From Lachnospiraceae bacterium (lineage in GTDB: Bacteria; Bacillota; Clostridia; Lachnospirales; Lachnospiraceae): a stretch of DNA of 64,000 nt. The notes beneath the pieces were generated by a model. The model saw only the letters and a list, made by a program, of their open reading frames with translations, searched no databases and had not been told where the DNA came from. The stretch is from contig JAFZNO010000087.1 in NCBI GenBank assembly GCA_017552985.1, forward strand, positions 30,948 to 94,947, in the 5' to 3' direction. Made by a program: the position numbers and the translations under genes. The number at the start of each line of letters is the position of its first letter. The stretch's first letter is position 1. Below, one piece after another: positions 1-8,053 of this stretch.

Positions 1-2
1 TT

Positions 3-320
3 TTCCTGATCTGGAATCATTATTCCGAAAAGGCCAGGGATGCCGTGGTGAAGATCGTTCAGGCGAAGGGACCGGAGCAGGCGCCCGCTAGCGAGGTGGA
101 CGCGCTGAGCAGGGAACTCAACGTTGTTTTTTATTCAAAGCCAAATTTGAAGTTCCGTTTTACGGAAGTTTCCGGAAACTATGAGAGTGAGAACGGAGAG
201 TATCGGAAGCTATACGATGAATTCGTGGAAACGCTTACAACAGTAGACGGAAAATGGATCGGAGCGCTCTTCGACGGACAGGAAAAAATGGCAAAAAGCG
301 TGGAAAACATGGTAAAATAA
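3..320 (+). CDS. 3' end of an unidentified protein (partial)
   Basis: The reading frame is open from the left edge of the window to a TAA at 318-320, so the gene starts outside. The first in-window GTG (45) has no ribosome-binding site and is not a convincing start. About 105 residues are visible: hydrophilic, without signal peptide, membrane segment or cysteine motif, ending in a charged helix. I do not recognise the family. It lies 70 bases upstream of the helicase-like coiled-coil gene, in the same direction, and could share its operon. Confidence concerns the presence of a gene, not its role. Confidence 0.6.
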   Translation, partial: FLIWNHYSEKARDAVVKIVQAKGPEQAPASEVDALSRELNVVFYSKPNLKFRFTEVSGNYESENGEYRKLYDEFVETLTTVDGKWIGALFDGQEKMAKSVENMVK

Positions 321-390
321 AGTTCTCTTTTTGACGATATATTTTATGGTGGCTTTAAATTTCAAGCGGGGGGGAAACAAGGGAGGAACT

Positions 391-2394
391 ATGGCAGAAG
401 AAAAGATTGTTGACACCGAGGAAATTTTAAAAAGCTTATTTGAAAAAGAGACTGCAGCAAAGGGAAAATTCCTGGAGGACGTGAGCTACGTTCATGAGAA
501 CGTGCAGCAGGGTAAGTTCTCCAGGCGGGATTATCTTTGCGATGATCTATACAGGTATTTGGAGCAGGTGGATCCCAAGAGCGGTAAGGCACCCATGCCT
601 GGACGCAACGTGGTTTTGGACGGGGAGAATCTGGATGCTGACTTTTTGACGTTAAACGAGATTTTGTCGTTGGAGAACGCGCCCTTGGGAAAATGGCCCG
701 CAAAGACCAATAATACCATTTGGCAGCAGATTGACGTGAATCTTTCCGTCGCAAAGGGCGAAGGCGTGGCATTCGAGGAGACGGGAAGGTTTGTCGCCGC
801 AAAGGAAAAGACGGAAGCGGACAAGGTTGCCGTTTTGAAGGAGCTTCTTGTCAACAACGTGGTTGAAAGGGCGGTTCTTCTTGCAAATTATGACAAGCCG
901 GACGACGCTTTTGAGGGTTTTAAGTTCTATCATGGCGAGGAGACGAACAATGCTTACGCAGAGTATCCGTCAAAGTGGTACATGCTTAGGAATGACGCCT
1001 TGAATAATTATTCCATGATGTTCTCTTCAGAGGACGGAGCGGCATTGGAAAAGCTTTGCAAGGACTTAAAGGATCATGAGAAGACCCTGGGAAGACTGGC
1101 GGCAACGCTTGGCAGTGACGCAGAGCGAAAGGCCTTTTATGAGAAGGTCCTGTTGCCGGAAGTGGAGGAGTTCCGCAAAGCAGACGTGGCGGGGGACCGT
1201 ATTCCGAAATATGCAAAGGCAAGGGAAGCTTTTTTGGCACAGCTGAAGGTCGTACAGGACCTGCAGGCAGAGCTTGGCGGGCTTCAGAAGGCATTTGTCA
1301 AAAACTACAAGGAAGAAAAGCTTGCGCAGAAGAATCTCAAGGAGGCAGAGGCCGCAATTGAGCATTGTAAGCGTGAGATTGAGAATGGCGAGAATACGAA
1401 GAAGCCCCTGATGGAGCAAAGAGATAAGCACAATGCCGATTATGAAGAGCTTCTCCAGCATTTGGAAGAGGTTGGCGCGGCAGCCCAGCAGGCAAAGAAC
1501 GAATGGACCAAGTATAATGACGTGATCCGCACGGGCTTTGACAAGGAGAGAGAACTCCGTGCTTCCGTCAATCCGATGATGAAGATTCTTCAAAAGAAGA
1601 AGTATGACGCCGTAATGGAGCAGGCAGATCAATGCTCGAAGGAAGCGATTGAAGCCCAGGAGAAGGCTCCGGCAGCGGAGAAGAAAATGAAAGAACTTGC
1701 CGGCCAGTATCAGGAGCTGACGGAGGTGCAGGAAAAGATCCAGGGCAATCAGGCCATCGTCACCGACAAGATCACGAAGCTGACCAAGGCCATCAATGCG
1801 GCAAAGCAGCAGATGACGCTCAAGGAAGAAGAAAGAGAGCAGGCGAAATTCCATCTTGAGGCCGTTGAGAAAGAGCGGAAGGGACTGCTGGAGCAGTGGT
1901 CGAAGGAAAAGGGTGAAGACCAGAGAGTCCTGTTGGATATGGATTTCGTGAAGGAACTGTTGTCAAAGGACGCGAAGGTTTCCGGAAAGCGGGTTGCCCA
2001 GAATCCTTGGTTTAACCAGAAATACCAGAAGGAGCGCGAAAAGCTCTTTGCCCTTGCCATTGAACTCCATCATGCGTTTATCAGCGCCTCGGAGTGCTGC
2101 AATGCCAATCTGGCAACGCTTGCGCAGGTTTGGGGTTACTGGAAGAAGGGCAAAGAAAAGATCAACTTCCATCAGGCTGACAGGGAAGAGACCGCGCCGA
2201 TCCTATGGCAGACGCTAGCCTTGTTTGTTCCCATGATCGCAGTGGATCTTCCGAACGTGGGAGAATTCTTTGCGGATGCAAAAAAGACCGGCCTGATTGG
2301 TTTGCTGGCGCTGGATGAAGCAGATGCTACGTCGCCGCAGAAGGTGATCGGCGCAATCTATCGCAGCCGGAAGGCAGTGGCATTCAAGAAATAA
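391..2394 (+). CDS. Coiled-coil protein with a truncated superfamily-1 helicase-like C-terminus
   Basis: The start at ATG 391 is set by GGGAGG seven bases upstream; the longer frame from 331 lacks a site. The product is 667 residues. Residues about 280-530 are Lys/Glu/Gln-rich heptads and should form long coiled coils. The last 110 residues resemble DNA2/NAM7-like helicases from the segment before Walker B through a LALDEADATSPQ stretch, where those helicases have a LIDEAGQA.PQ motif. The protein stops 15 residues later, exactly where the next helicase motif (GDP.Q) would begin. No Walker A motif is visible, so ATPase activity is unlikely. A terminator follows at once. It may be a helicase-derived structural protein or a decayed gene. 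The helicase resemblance is from memory of the family, not an alignment. Confidence 0.65.
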   Translation: MAEEKIVDTEEILKSLFEKETAAKGKFLEDVSYVHENVQQGKFSRRDYLCDDLYRYLEQVDPKSGKAPMPGRNVVLDGENLDADFLTLNEILSLENAPLGKWPAKTNNTIWQQIDVNLSVAKGEGVAFEETGRFVAAKEKTEADKVAVLKELLVNNVVERAVLLANYDKPDDAFEGFKFYHGEETNNAYAEYPSKWYMLRNDALNNYSMMFSSEDGAALEKLCKDLKDHEKTLGRLAATLGSDAERKAFYEKVLLPEVEEFRKADVAGDRIPKYAKAREAFLAQLKVVQDLQAELGGLQKAFVKNYKEEKLAQKNLKEAEAAIEHCKREIENGENTKKPLMEQRDKHNADYEELLQHLEEVGAAAQQAKNEWTKYNDVIRTGFDKERELRASVNPMMKILQKKKYDAVMEQADQCSKEAIEAQEKAPAAEKKMKELAGQYQELTEVQEKIQGNQAIVTDKITKLTKAINAAKQQMTLKEEEREQAKFHLEAVEKERKGLLEQWSKEKGEDQRVLLDMDFVKELLSKDAKVSGKRVAQNPWFNQKYQKEREKLFALAIELHHAFISASECCNANLATLAQVWGYWKKGKEKINFHQADREETAPILWQTLALFVPMIAVDLPNVGEFFADAKKTGLIGLLALDEADATSPQKVIGAIYRSRKAVAFKK

Positions 2395-2413
2395 AAGCAT
2401 ATTTATGAAGTTT

Positions 2414-2446
2414 GGGTCGCGACTTAAGTCGCGATCCATTCTTTTT
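2414..2446 (+). terminator. Intrinsic terminator after the coiled-coil gene
   Basis: A perfect 9+9 palindrome, TCGCGACTT/AAGTCGCGA at 2417-2434, is extended by three outer pairs and followed by a T-rich stretch (2439-2446). Confidence 0.75.
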
Positions 2447-2470
2447 GAAAAAACGGGGTTTTAGAATCAC

Positions 2471-2499
2471 TTGCAAACGGCCGCAAAAAAAAGTATGAT
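2471..2499 (+). promoter_or_regulatory. SigmaA-type promoter of the diguanylate cyclase gene
   Basis: TTGCAA (2471-2476), a 17-base spacer and TATGAT (2494-2499). The start codon follows 26 bases later with AAGGAGG between, so the leader is very short. Confidence 0.65.
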
Positions 2500-2525
2500 A
2501 ATACTATACACAAGGAGGCGCGGCC

Positions 2526-3584
2526 ATGATGTTTTTCAAAGCGAAAAAGATGACGTATGCGGTGAATACCGTGATCTTGCTGTTGGTGTTTGGACTGATG
2601 GCATTCTTTCACATGGTTGACGCGCCCTTTTTGACTTATTTCAGCATCCCGACGGCAGGAGTCTACGTGCTGGGATATTACCTGATCCATAAGGAACGGT
2701 TAGACGCGTACGTGTGGATGGTATACCTGTGGCTCACGTTCTACATGGGAATTTCCACGGTCTTTTTGGGATATGCCTATGGATTCCATTTATACTGCTT
2801 TTCCATGATTCCCGTCATGTTCGTAACGGAATACCTTTCCATACGGATCAATCGCGAGGGGAAAAAGCAAAAGAGCCTAAAGGCCAGACCGGTAAGTCTT
2901 TTTATCGCGCTGTTTTATCTGATCTGTACGGGTTACGTGGCTTATTTTGGACCGATCTACGTAAGAGACCAGAGCTACGCGGCACTGTTTTGGATCACCA
3001 ATGCCCTGATCGTGTTTGGCTTTTTGATCTTTTATACGGATTACATGCTCAGAATGGTTGTACAGTCAGAAGATAAGCTGCGCGACATGGCGCAGGTGGA
3101 CCGGCTGACGGGGCTTTATAACAGGCACTACGTGATCAGCCGTCTGGAGAATCTGCCGGAGGAGGCGCAAGGGTTCCTTGCCATGGCAGACATTGACAAC
3201 TTTAAGAAGATCAATGATACCTACGGACATAACGCGGGCGACGCCATTTTGCGGGCGATCGCCGACAAGATGCGTGAACTCTGTACGGGCTGTGAGCTAG
3301 CCCGCTGGGGCGGCGAGGAATTCCTGATCTTTGTGGTCAGTGCGGCCGGCTTTGAAAATAATGCGGAGAAAATGTTCGTAAAAGACGGCGTGGATCTGAT
3401 GGAACGCCTGAGAAAAAAGATCGAGGCGGAGCCCATTACGTTTGAGGATCAGCGGATTAACGTCACCATCACCGTTGGCGTGGAAGAGAGAAAACGCGGC
3501 TGTTCCATTGACGAATGGGTGCAGGAAGCGGATAAAAAGCTTTATCTTGGGAAGACTACCGGAAAGAATAAAGTCATCGCGTAG
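2526..3584 (+). CDS. Membrane-bound diguanylate cyclase (GGDEF)
   Basis: A 352-residue protein that should make c-di-GMP from two GTP. The first ~180 residues form about six hydrophobic helices, a membrane sensor without a family name I can give. The GGDEF domain follows: DRLTGLYNR, then DIDNFKKINDTYGH for metal and substrate binding, then the active-site loop RWGGEEF (residues 260-266). The GGEEF form is a normal active variant. The RxxD inhibitory site normally just before the loop is absent, so product inhibition by that route is unlikely. AAGGAGG precedes the ATG. It has its own promoter; the lipoprotein gene follows after 34 bases. Confidence 0.88.
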   Translation: MMFFKAKKMTYAVNTVILLLVFGLMAFFHMVDAPFLTYFSIPTAGVYVLGYYLIHKERLDAYVWMVYLWLTFYMGISTVFLGYAYGFHLYCFSMIPVMFVTEYLSIRINREGKKQKSLKARPVSLFIALFYLICTGYVAYFGPIYVRDQSYAALFWITNALIVFGFLIFYTDYMLRMVVQSEDKLRDMAQVDRLTGLYNRHYVISRLENLPEEAQGFLAMADIDNFKKINDTYGHNAGDAILRAIADKMRELCTGCELARWGGEEFLIFVVSAAGFENNAEKMFVKDGVDLMERLRKKIEAEPITFEDQRINVTITVGVEERKRGCSIDEWVQEADKKLYLGKTTGKNKVIA

Positions 3585-3618
3585 ATTGCGCTGACGACTG
3601 GGTTGAAAGGATGGAAAG

Positions 3619-4308
3619 ATGAGACGTAAAGGAATGATCAAGGCCGTCTGTGTTGCACTGGCGGCCGTTATGCTTGCAGGCGGCGTGACCGGGTGTGCAG
3701 GCGATAAGGAAACGAAACAGACGCAGGAAAGTGAAACAAGCGCGGCGACAAAACAGGAAAGTACCTTCGCTCAAGAGCCGGAAAGTGAAGCGGCGAAGGA
3801 GAGTTCTTCGGAGGAAGAAAAGAAGAACCGGTTCCCGGACCGCGCGAACGCAACTTTGAAAGAGGGTAAGGTCAAGGTGCTGGAAGAGGGAGACGTGGCG
3901 CCGGACTTTACGGCAACGTTGGCAGACGGCAGCACCTTCACGCTGTCGGAACACGATGACGACGTGGTGCTCTTGAATTTCTTTGCCACTTGGTGCGGTC
4001 CCTGCATGCGCGAGATGCCTGCCTTTGAAATGCTGAAGGCCGACGGGCTTGACGGCGTGGCGATCCTGTGCGTTGACTGCATGGAAGAGAAGAAAACCGT
4101 GGATGCCCTTGTGAAGGAGAAAGGCTATACCTTCCCCATCGCATATGACGAGGAGGGTGTCATCGAAGAGTATTATCCCACGGACGGCATTCCCTACACG
4201 CTAGTGATCAACAAGGGCGTGATCGCCAGGGTTTATCTCGGCGCGATGGATGCCGAGACGCAATATAAAGAATACAAGGGCGCCATTGAAGAGTGCCTTG
4301 CAAAGTAA
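3619..4308 (+). CDS. TlpA/ResA-like thioredoxin-fold lipoprotein
   Basis: A 229-residue lipoprotein: signal peptide with lipobox GVTGC (lipidated Cys26), a Glu/Ser/Lys-rich linker to about residue 75, then an AhpC-TSA/TlpA thioredoxin fold. The redox site is ATWCGPCMRE with Cys126 and Cys129, and the cis-Pro segment GIPYTLVI is present. It should work outside the membrane as a disulfide reductase or thiol exchange protein. The next gene is a membrane polyferredoxin 30 bases downstream, so reducing power may pass from cytoplasmic iron-sulfur centres to this protein. That coupling is inferred from the pairing. Confidence 0.85.
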   Translation: MRRKGMIKAVCVALAAVMLAGGVTGCAGDKETKQTQESETSAATKQESTFAQEPESEAAKESSSEEEKKNRFPDRANATLKEGKVKVLEEGDVAPDFTATLADGSTFTLSEHDDDVVLLNFFATWCGPCMREMPAFEMLKADGLDGVAILCVDCMEEKKTVDALVKEKGYTFPIAYDEEGVIEEYYPTDGIPYTLVINKGVIARVYLGAMDAETQYKEYKGAIEECLAK

Positions 4309-4338
4309 AGTGACGTCGTGAACGATAACGCATGAGTA

Positions 4339-5361
4339 ATGCAAACGGACGATATGGAAAAAAATCATTTCAAGCGTTTCGCAAGGCGCTACGTGCAGCT
4401 CCTTGCGGCGGTATTGTACAACTGTAATTTCAAAGGATTTTCCACGGGCAAGATCTGGCAGGGAAGCTCGAAGGGCTTTTGCGTTCCCGGACTGAACTGC
4501 TACTCCTGCCCGGGCGCAGTCGCCGCTTGCCCGCTGGGAAGCCTTCAGACGGCGCTCCTTTCATCGAAATACAAGTTCCCATATTACGTATTGGGAACTT
4601 TTCTTTTGCTTGGTCTGTTTTTGGGAAGATTTATCTGTGGCTTCCTGTGTCCCTTTGGCTTCCTGCAGGAGCTCCTGCACAAGATCCCCACGCCAAAGCT
4701 CAAAAAAAGTAAGATAACAAGGATCCTGTCCTATCTGAAATACGGCGTTCTTCTCATCTTTGTCATTGCGATCCCGCTGATCGCGCTGGCACCGGGATTT
4801 TGTAAGTATCTTTGCCCGGCAGGCACGCTGGAAGCGGGGATCCCGCTGGTTCTCTTGCAGGAAAAGCTCCGCGCCCTGACGGGGGCGTTATTTACGTGGA
4901 AGGTTGCCGTCCTGATCGTGATCCTTCTTGCCTGCGTCTTTTGTTATCGTTCTTTTTGCCGCTTTTTGTGTCCGCTGGGTGCCATTTATTCTTTCTTCAA
5001 TCCCGTATCCTTCTTTGGCATCAAGGTTGATCAGACGAAATGCATTCACTGCGATGCCTGCGTCCGCCACTGTAAGATGGACGTAAAGAAGGTCTGTGAC
5101 AGAGAGTGCATCCAGTGCGGCGAATGCATTAGCCATTGCCCCGTCAATGCGATCCATTTCGGGGTTTCCAGCCAGGGCAGGGCAGACGGTGAAAATACAA
5201 AAAAGAGTGCGACGGCAAGGAAGAAAGCGCGGATCATCTTGCGCGTGGTCTTGATTGTACTGGCGATCGCGCTTTTGGTGACCGGCCTGAATGACAATGG
5301 CTTTCAGGATCTGAAGAATAAAGCCATCCGGATTTGCTATGAATGCATGGGCATCGGGTAA
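4339..5361 (+). CDS. Membrane 4Fe-4S polyferredoxin (NapH/YccM-like)
   Basis: A 340-residue protein with about five hydrophobic helices. Three CGFLCPFG / CKYLCPAG / CRFLCPLG type motifs in membrane loops are characteristic of NapH/MauN/RnfB-like electron-transfer proteins. Two classical ferredoxin clusters follow (CIHCDACVRHC and CIQCGECISHCPV, residues about 236-270). A last helix is followed by a terminal CYECMGIG, whose extra Cys pair could be redox active. It should move electrons across or along the membrane, probably to the TlpA-like lipoprotein encoded just upstream. No good ribosome-binding site precedes ATG 4339 or the in-frame ATG 4354, so translation may depend on the upstream gene. 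Confidence 0.83.
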   Translation: MQTDDMEKNHFKRFARRYVQLLAAVLYNCNFKGFSTGKIWQGSSKGFCVPGLNCYSCPGAVAACPLGSLQTALLSSKYKFPYYVLGTFLLLGLFLGRFICGFLCPFGFLQELLHKIPTPKLKKSKITRILSYLKYGVLLIFVIAIPLIALAPGFCKYLCPAGTLEAGIPLVLLQEKLRALTGALFTWKVAVLIVILLACVFCYRSFCRFLCPLGAIYSFFNPVSFFGIKVDQTKCIHCDACVRHCKMDVKKVCDRECIQCGECISHCPVNAIHFGVSSQGRADGENTKKSATARKKARIILRVVLIVLAIALLVTGLNDNGFQDLKNKAIRICYECMGIG

Positions 5362-5389
5362 TTTTCACCGGCCGCGCGGGGAATAAGAA

Positions 5390-5418
5390 TTGACGAAATC
5401 CCTCCGTAACGATAAAAT
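5390..5418 (+). promoter_or_regulatory. SigmaA-type promoter of the antiporter gene
   Basis: TTGACG (5390-5395), 17-base spacer, TAAAAT (5413-5418), 65 bases before the ATG at 5484. Confidence 0.7.
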
Positions 5419-5483
5419 GAAAGTGATGGTTTGTCATAAAAGGACGGATCAAATTCACTGAGTTTCGTTACGGGGGGATATTT

Positions 5484-7418
5484 ATGCCCAAGAATCGGAT
5501 TGACGACAAGTTCATACAGGACTTTTTTAAGATAGGCGACAGTGAAGAGGACAAGCAGGAACTAGAGGAGATCAAGAAAAAATTAAAGCGCCAGCAATTT
5601 GAGAACGGCAAGGACATTTGCGTCATTGACGGGGAACCGGATTGCATGTATTTCCTGGAGTCTGGAACAGCCATTGTTTTAAGCCGCGAGGGCGAGCAGA
5701 TCAACATCATGCATGAGGGACAATATTTCGGCGAATATGGCGTTTTGTCAAAGCAAAAGCGCCTTTCCACCGTGCGTTCCCTGGGGCGAACCATCGTGTA
5801 CCGCCTGGATGCTGATGACATGATGGACATTTTGTCGCATCATCCGGACCTGTACGGCGAGATGATGAAGCGCGTGTACGGTCAGGTTTCCGGCAAGCAT
5901 TCGCAGATCCTGGCTCTGTCCGGCATGCGCAAGGGCATTCTGCAGCATCCGAAGAACCAGACGCCGCTTTCAAAGCGCCGCATGGTGATCCAATATGGCA
6001 TTCTTGCCTTGATTTATGTTTTGGCGTGGATCTTTGTGCCAAAGGACGCGAATGCGCCGGTTTTCTTGCTTCCGCTGATCCTGATGCTGGTCTACGTGCT
6101 TGTGACAAAGCGTACCGTGGAATCCCTGATCGTCTCCGGCATGCTGGCGGCACTTCTCGTTTACCGGAATGGCATCGCGGCCAGTTACTCTGACGCCATG
6201 ATAGAGACCATGATGGCATATGACAACGTATGGACGGTATACGTGATGGCGTTGATGGGAGGCGTGGTCCAGCTCATCGAAGCTTCCGGCGCGGTGACGG
6301 CCTTCAAAAAACTCGCTGACAGTAAGGTTAAAAGCCAGCGGGGAATGATGCTCACGGCATATGGCATCATGGCGGCAACCTGCATTGACGACGGCCTGAA
6401 CATGTCCTGCGCGGCCAATTCCACGAACGCCGTTGCCAAGGAACAGGCCATTCCGAGAGAGAAGACCTCCCTTCTTTACAGCCTGTTGCCTACGGTGCTC
6501 AGCTCATTTATCCCCCTTTCCCTTTGGGGCATATTCGTTATTGGTACGCTCAGCGCCTCGATCAAGGAGAATCCCGTTGGACTGTTCTGTCAGTCCATTC
6601 CTTTTAACTTTTTCTCCATTTTGGTAGTGATCTTTATGTTACTATACTGTTTTGGCAAGCTTCCCCTGACGAAAAGGCTCAAGAATGCCGACAGGCGAGT
6701 GAAGGAAGGCGGAAAGCTGTGGCCGGATGGTTCGGAAAAGTATCTGAGCTTAAATGAGCCGGAAATGTGGGGCAAGATCATAAACATCATGCTTCCGATC
6801 CTTGTGCTTGCCGTAACTTCACTGGCGATCCGTTCCGTCATTGCCGGGGGATTTATGGTGGACAGCGCGGTAGGACTGACGGCGACGCTGATCTTCATGT
6901 TTTTGTTCTACTGTTGGCAGGGATTGCTCACGCCGGAGCAGTTTGTGGAGCACCTGGTGGTGGGCATTGCAAATTCCACGCTTGCAATTCTTTTGTACCT
7001 TTTGACGATTTGTTTTTCCACGCTTCTTAGCACGCTCCAGCTGACGGAATACTTTGTTGACGCCCTGGAAGCATTTGGCAAGTTTGGTCCCATCTTCCCG
7101 ATGGTCATGTTTTTGCTTGCCATGTTCCTGACCGTTGCCTTGGGTTCCTCTTGGTCCATGTACGCAATCGTTTTCCCGATCGCCGTACACTTTGCCCCTC
7201 TTCTTGGCGTGAATCTCGCGCTTTGCGTGGGTGCCATCGCAGGCGCGGGCATTGCGGGCGAAAAGAACTGTATGTTTACCGCTGACAGCATGAACGTTGG
7301 AACGGCCATAGGATGCGATCCGTATGCGGTCCTTCGGGTTCGCGTGAGATACAGCTTTGTGATCACGGGAATCGCAGCTGCATTCTATTTGGTGGCAGGA
7401 TTCCTTTGTAAGCCGTGA
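5484..7418 (+). CDS. Cyclic-nucleotide-binding domain fused to an NhaC-family Na+/H+ antiporter
   Basis: A 644-residue fusion. Residues about 25-140 form a Crp/EPAC-type cNMP-binding beta-barrel: a GEYGVLSKQKRLSTV segment matches the phosphate-binding cassette (GE...R.STV) with its Arg retained. A basic linker follows, then about twelve membrane helices with the NhaC/ArsB-like pattern, including CIDDGLNMSCAANSTN in a re-entrant position and a Gly/Ala-rich GAIAGAGIAGEKNC segment late in the protein. The role is probably ion or organic-anion antiport gated by a nucleotide ligand; substrate and ligand are inferences. NhaC-family transporters normally lack a regulatory domain. SD GGGGGG precedes the ATG. 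The vsr gene follows after 16 bases, possibly co-transcribed. Confidence 0.8.
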   Translation: MPKNRIDDKFIQDFFKIGDSEEDKQELEEIKKKLKRQQFENGKDICVIDGEPDCMYFLESGTAIVLSREGEQINIMHEGQYFGEYGVLSKQKRLSTVRSLGRTIVYRLDADDMMDILSHHPDLYGEMMKRVYGQVSGKHSQILALSGMRKGILQHPKNQTPLSKRRMVIQYGILALIYVLAWIFVPKDANAPVFLLPLILMLVYVLVTKRTVESLIVSGMLAALLVYRNGIAASYSDAMIETMMAYDNVWTVYVMALMGGVVQLIEASGAVTAFKKLADSKVKSQRGMMLTAYGIMAATCIDDGLNMSCAANSTNAVAKEQAIPREKTSLLYSLLPTVLSSFIPLSLWGIFVIGTLSASIKENPVGLFCQSIPFNFFSILVVIFMLLYCFGKLPLTKRLKNADRRVKEGGKLWPDGSEKYLSLNEPEMWGKIINIMLPILVLAVTSLAIRSVIAGGFMVDSAVGLTATLIFMFLFYCWQGLLTPEQFVEHLVVGIANSTLAILLYLLTICFSTLLSTLQLTEYFVDALEAFGKFGPIFPMVMFLLAMFLTVALGSSWSMYAIVFPIAVHFAPLLGVNLALCVGAIAGAGIAGEKNCMFTADSMNVGTAIGCDPYAVLRVRVRYSFVITGIAAAFYLVAGFLCKP

Positions 7419-7434
7419 CGGATGGGGAGAAAGT

Positions 7435-7926
7435 ATGGGGAATAGGGAGAAAAGACGCCCCGGCCCTGCGAAGAAGGGAAGCGCAAAAGAGGCGCGGCAC
7501 TACAACATGCAGCGCATCAAGAGCAAGGACACTTCCATTGAGCTAAAGCTCCGCAAGGCTTTATGGGCAAAGGGTTACCGCTATCGGAAGAACGTAAGGA
7601 CCCTTCCGGGAGTGCCGGACATTGTTCTGACAAAATATAAGATCGCAATTTTCTGCGACAGCGAATTCTTTCACGGAAAGGATTGGGAGGTCCTAAAGCC
7701 CCAGCTGGAACGCGGCAATAACGCGGAGTTTTGGATCCAAAAGATCACGAACACAAAGAGGCGTGACGACGAGGCCAACAAGAAACTTTTGTACCTCGGC
7801 TGGACCGTGATCCGCTTTTGGGGAAAGGACATCCTAAAGCACGCAGACGAATGCGTGAGGGTCGTGGAGGAAACCATTTTCGACATGGAGATGGGAGAGG
7901 CGTTGGACGGTTTGGAAAGTGACTAA
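7435..7926 (+). CDS. vsr: Very-short-patch-repair (Vsr-type) DNA mismatch endonuclease
   Basis: A 163-residue protein of the Vsr family, which nicks DNA 5' of the T in T:G mismatches left by deamination of 5-methylcytosine. Family landmarks: MQRIKSKDTSIELKLRKALWAKGYRYRKN, then LPGVPDIV with the putative catalytic Asp62, then YKIAIFCDSEFFHGKDW, which replaces the E. coli VFTHGCFWH segment and keeps His80, and RDDEANKKLLYLGWTVIRFW. The zinc-binding Cys/His set of E. coli Vsr is not conserved, as I recall for other Firmicutes homologues. Vsr normally pairs with a 5mC methyltransferase; none is visible in this window. The window-wide preference for ACGT over ATGT could be its footprint (see findings). 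Confidence 0.85.
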   Translation: MGNREKRRPGPAKKGSAKEARHYNMQRIKSKDTSIELKLRKALWAKGYRYRKNVRTLPGVPDIVLTKYKIAIFCDSEFFHGKDWEVLKPQLERGNNAEFWIQKITNTKRRDDEANKKLLYLGWTVIRFWGKDILKHADECVRVVEETIFDMEMGEALDGLESD

Positions 7927-7944
7927 AAATTTTTTTGCATTTTA

Positions 7945-7974
7945 TCTAACCTGATGAAAAGTTGCTTCGTCTAA
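7945..7974 (+). promoter_or_regulatory. Probable ECF-sigma promoter, perhaps autoregulatory
   Basis: TCTAACCT (7945-7952) contains an AACC -35 core; 16 bases later comes CGTCTAA (7968-7974), a classic ECF -10 element. TCTAACCT recurs at 7970-7977. It lies 80 bases upstream of the sigma-factor gene, so autoregulation is likely. Confidence 0.5.
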
Positions 7975-8029
7975 CCTATTGAAAGACCAAAATTTTTGAT
8001 TTGGTCGACAATATGGAAAGAGGAGGAGA

Positions 8030-8053
8030 ATGCGCCTGGCGCAGGAAAAATGA
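8030..8053 (+). CDS. Seven-codon leader ORF (MRLAQEK) abutting the sigma factor gene
   Basis: ATG 8030 follows AGAGGAGGAGA, the best ribosome-binding site in the area. The frame reads MRLAQEK and stops with TGA at 8051-8053, directly against the ATG (8054) of the sigma-factor gene. The arrangement fits translational coupling or a leader peptide. The sigma gene itself has only a modest AGGA site inside this ORF. Confidence 0.4.
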   Translation: MRLAQEK

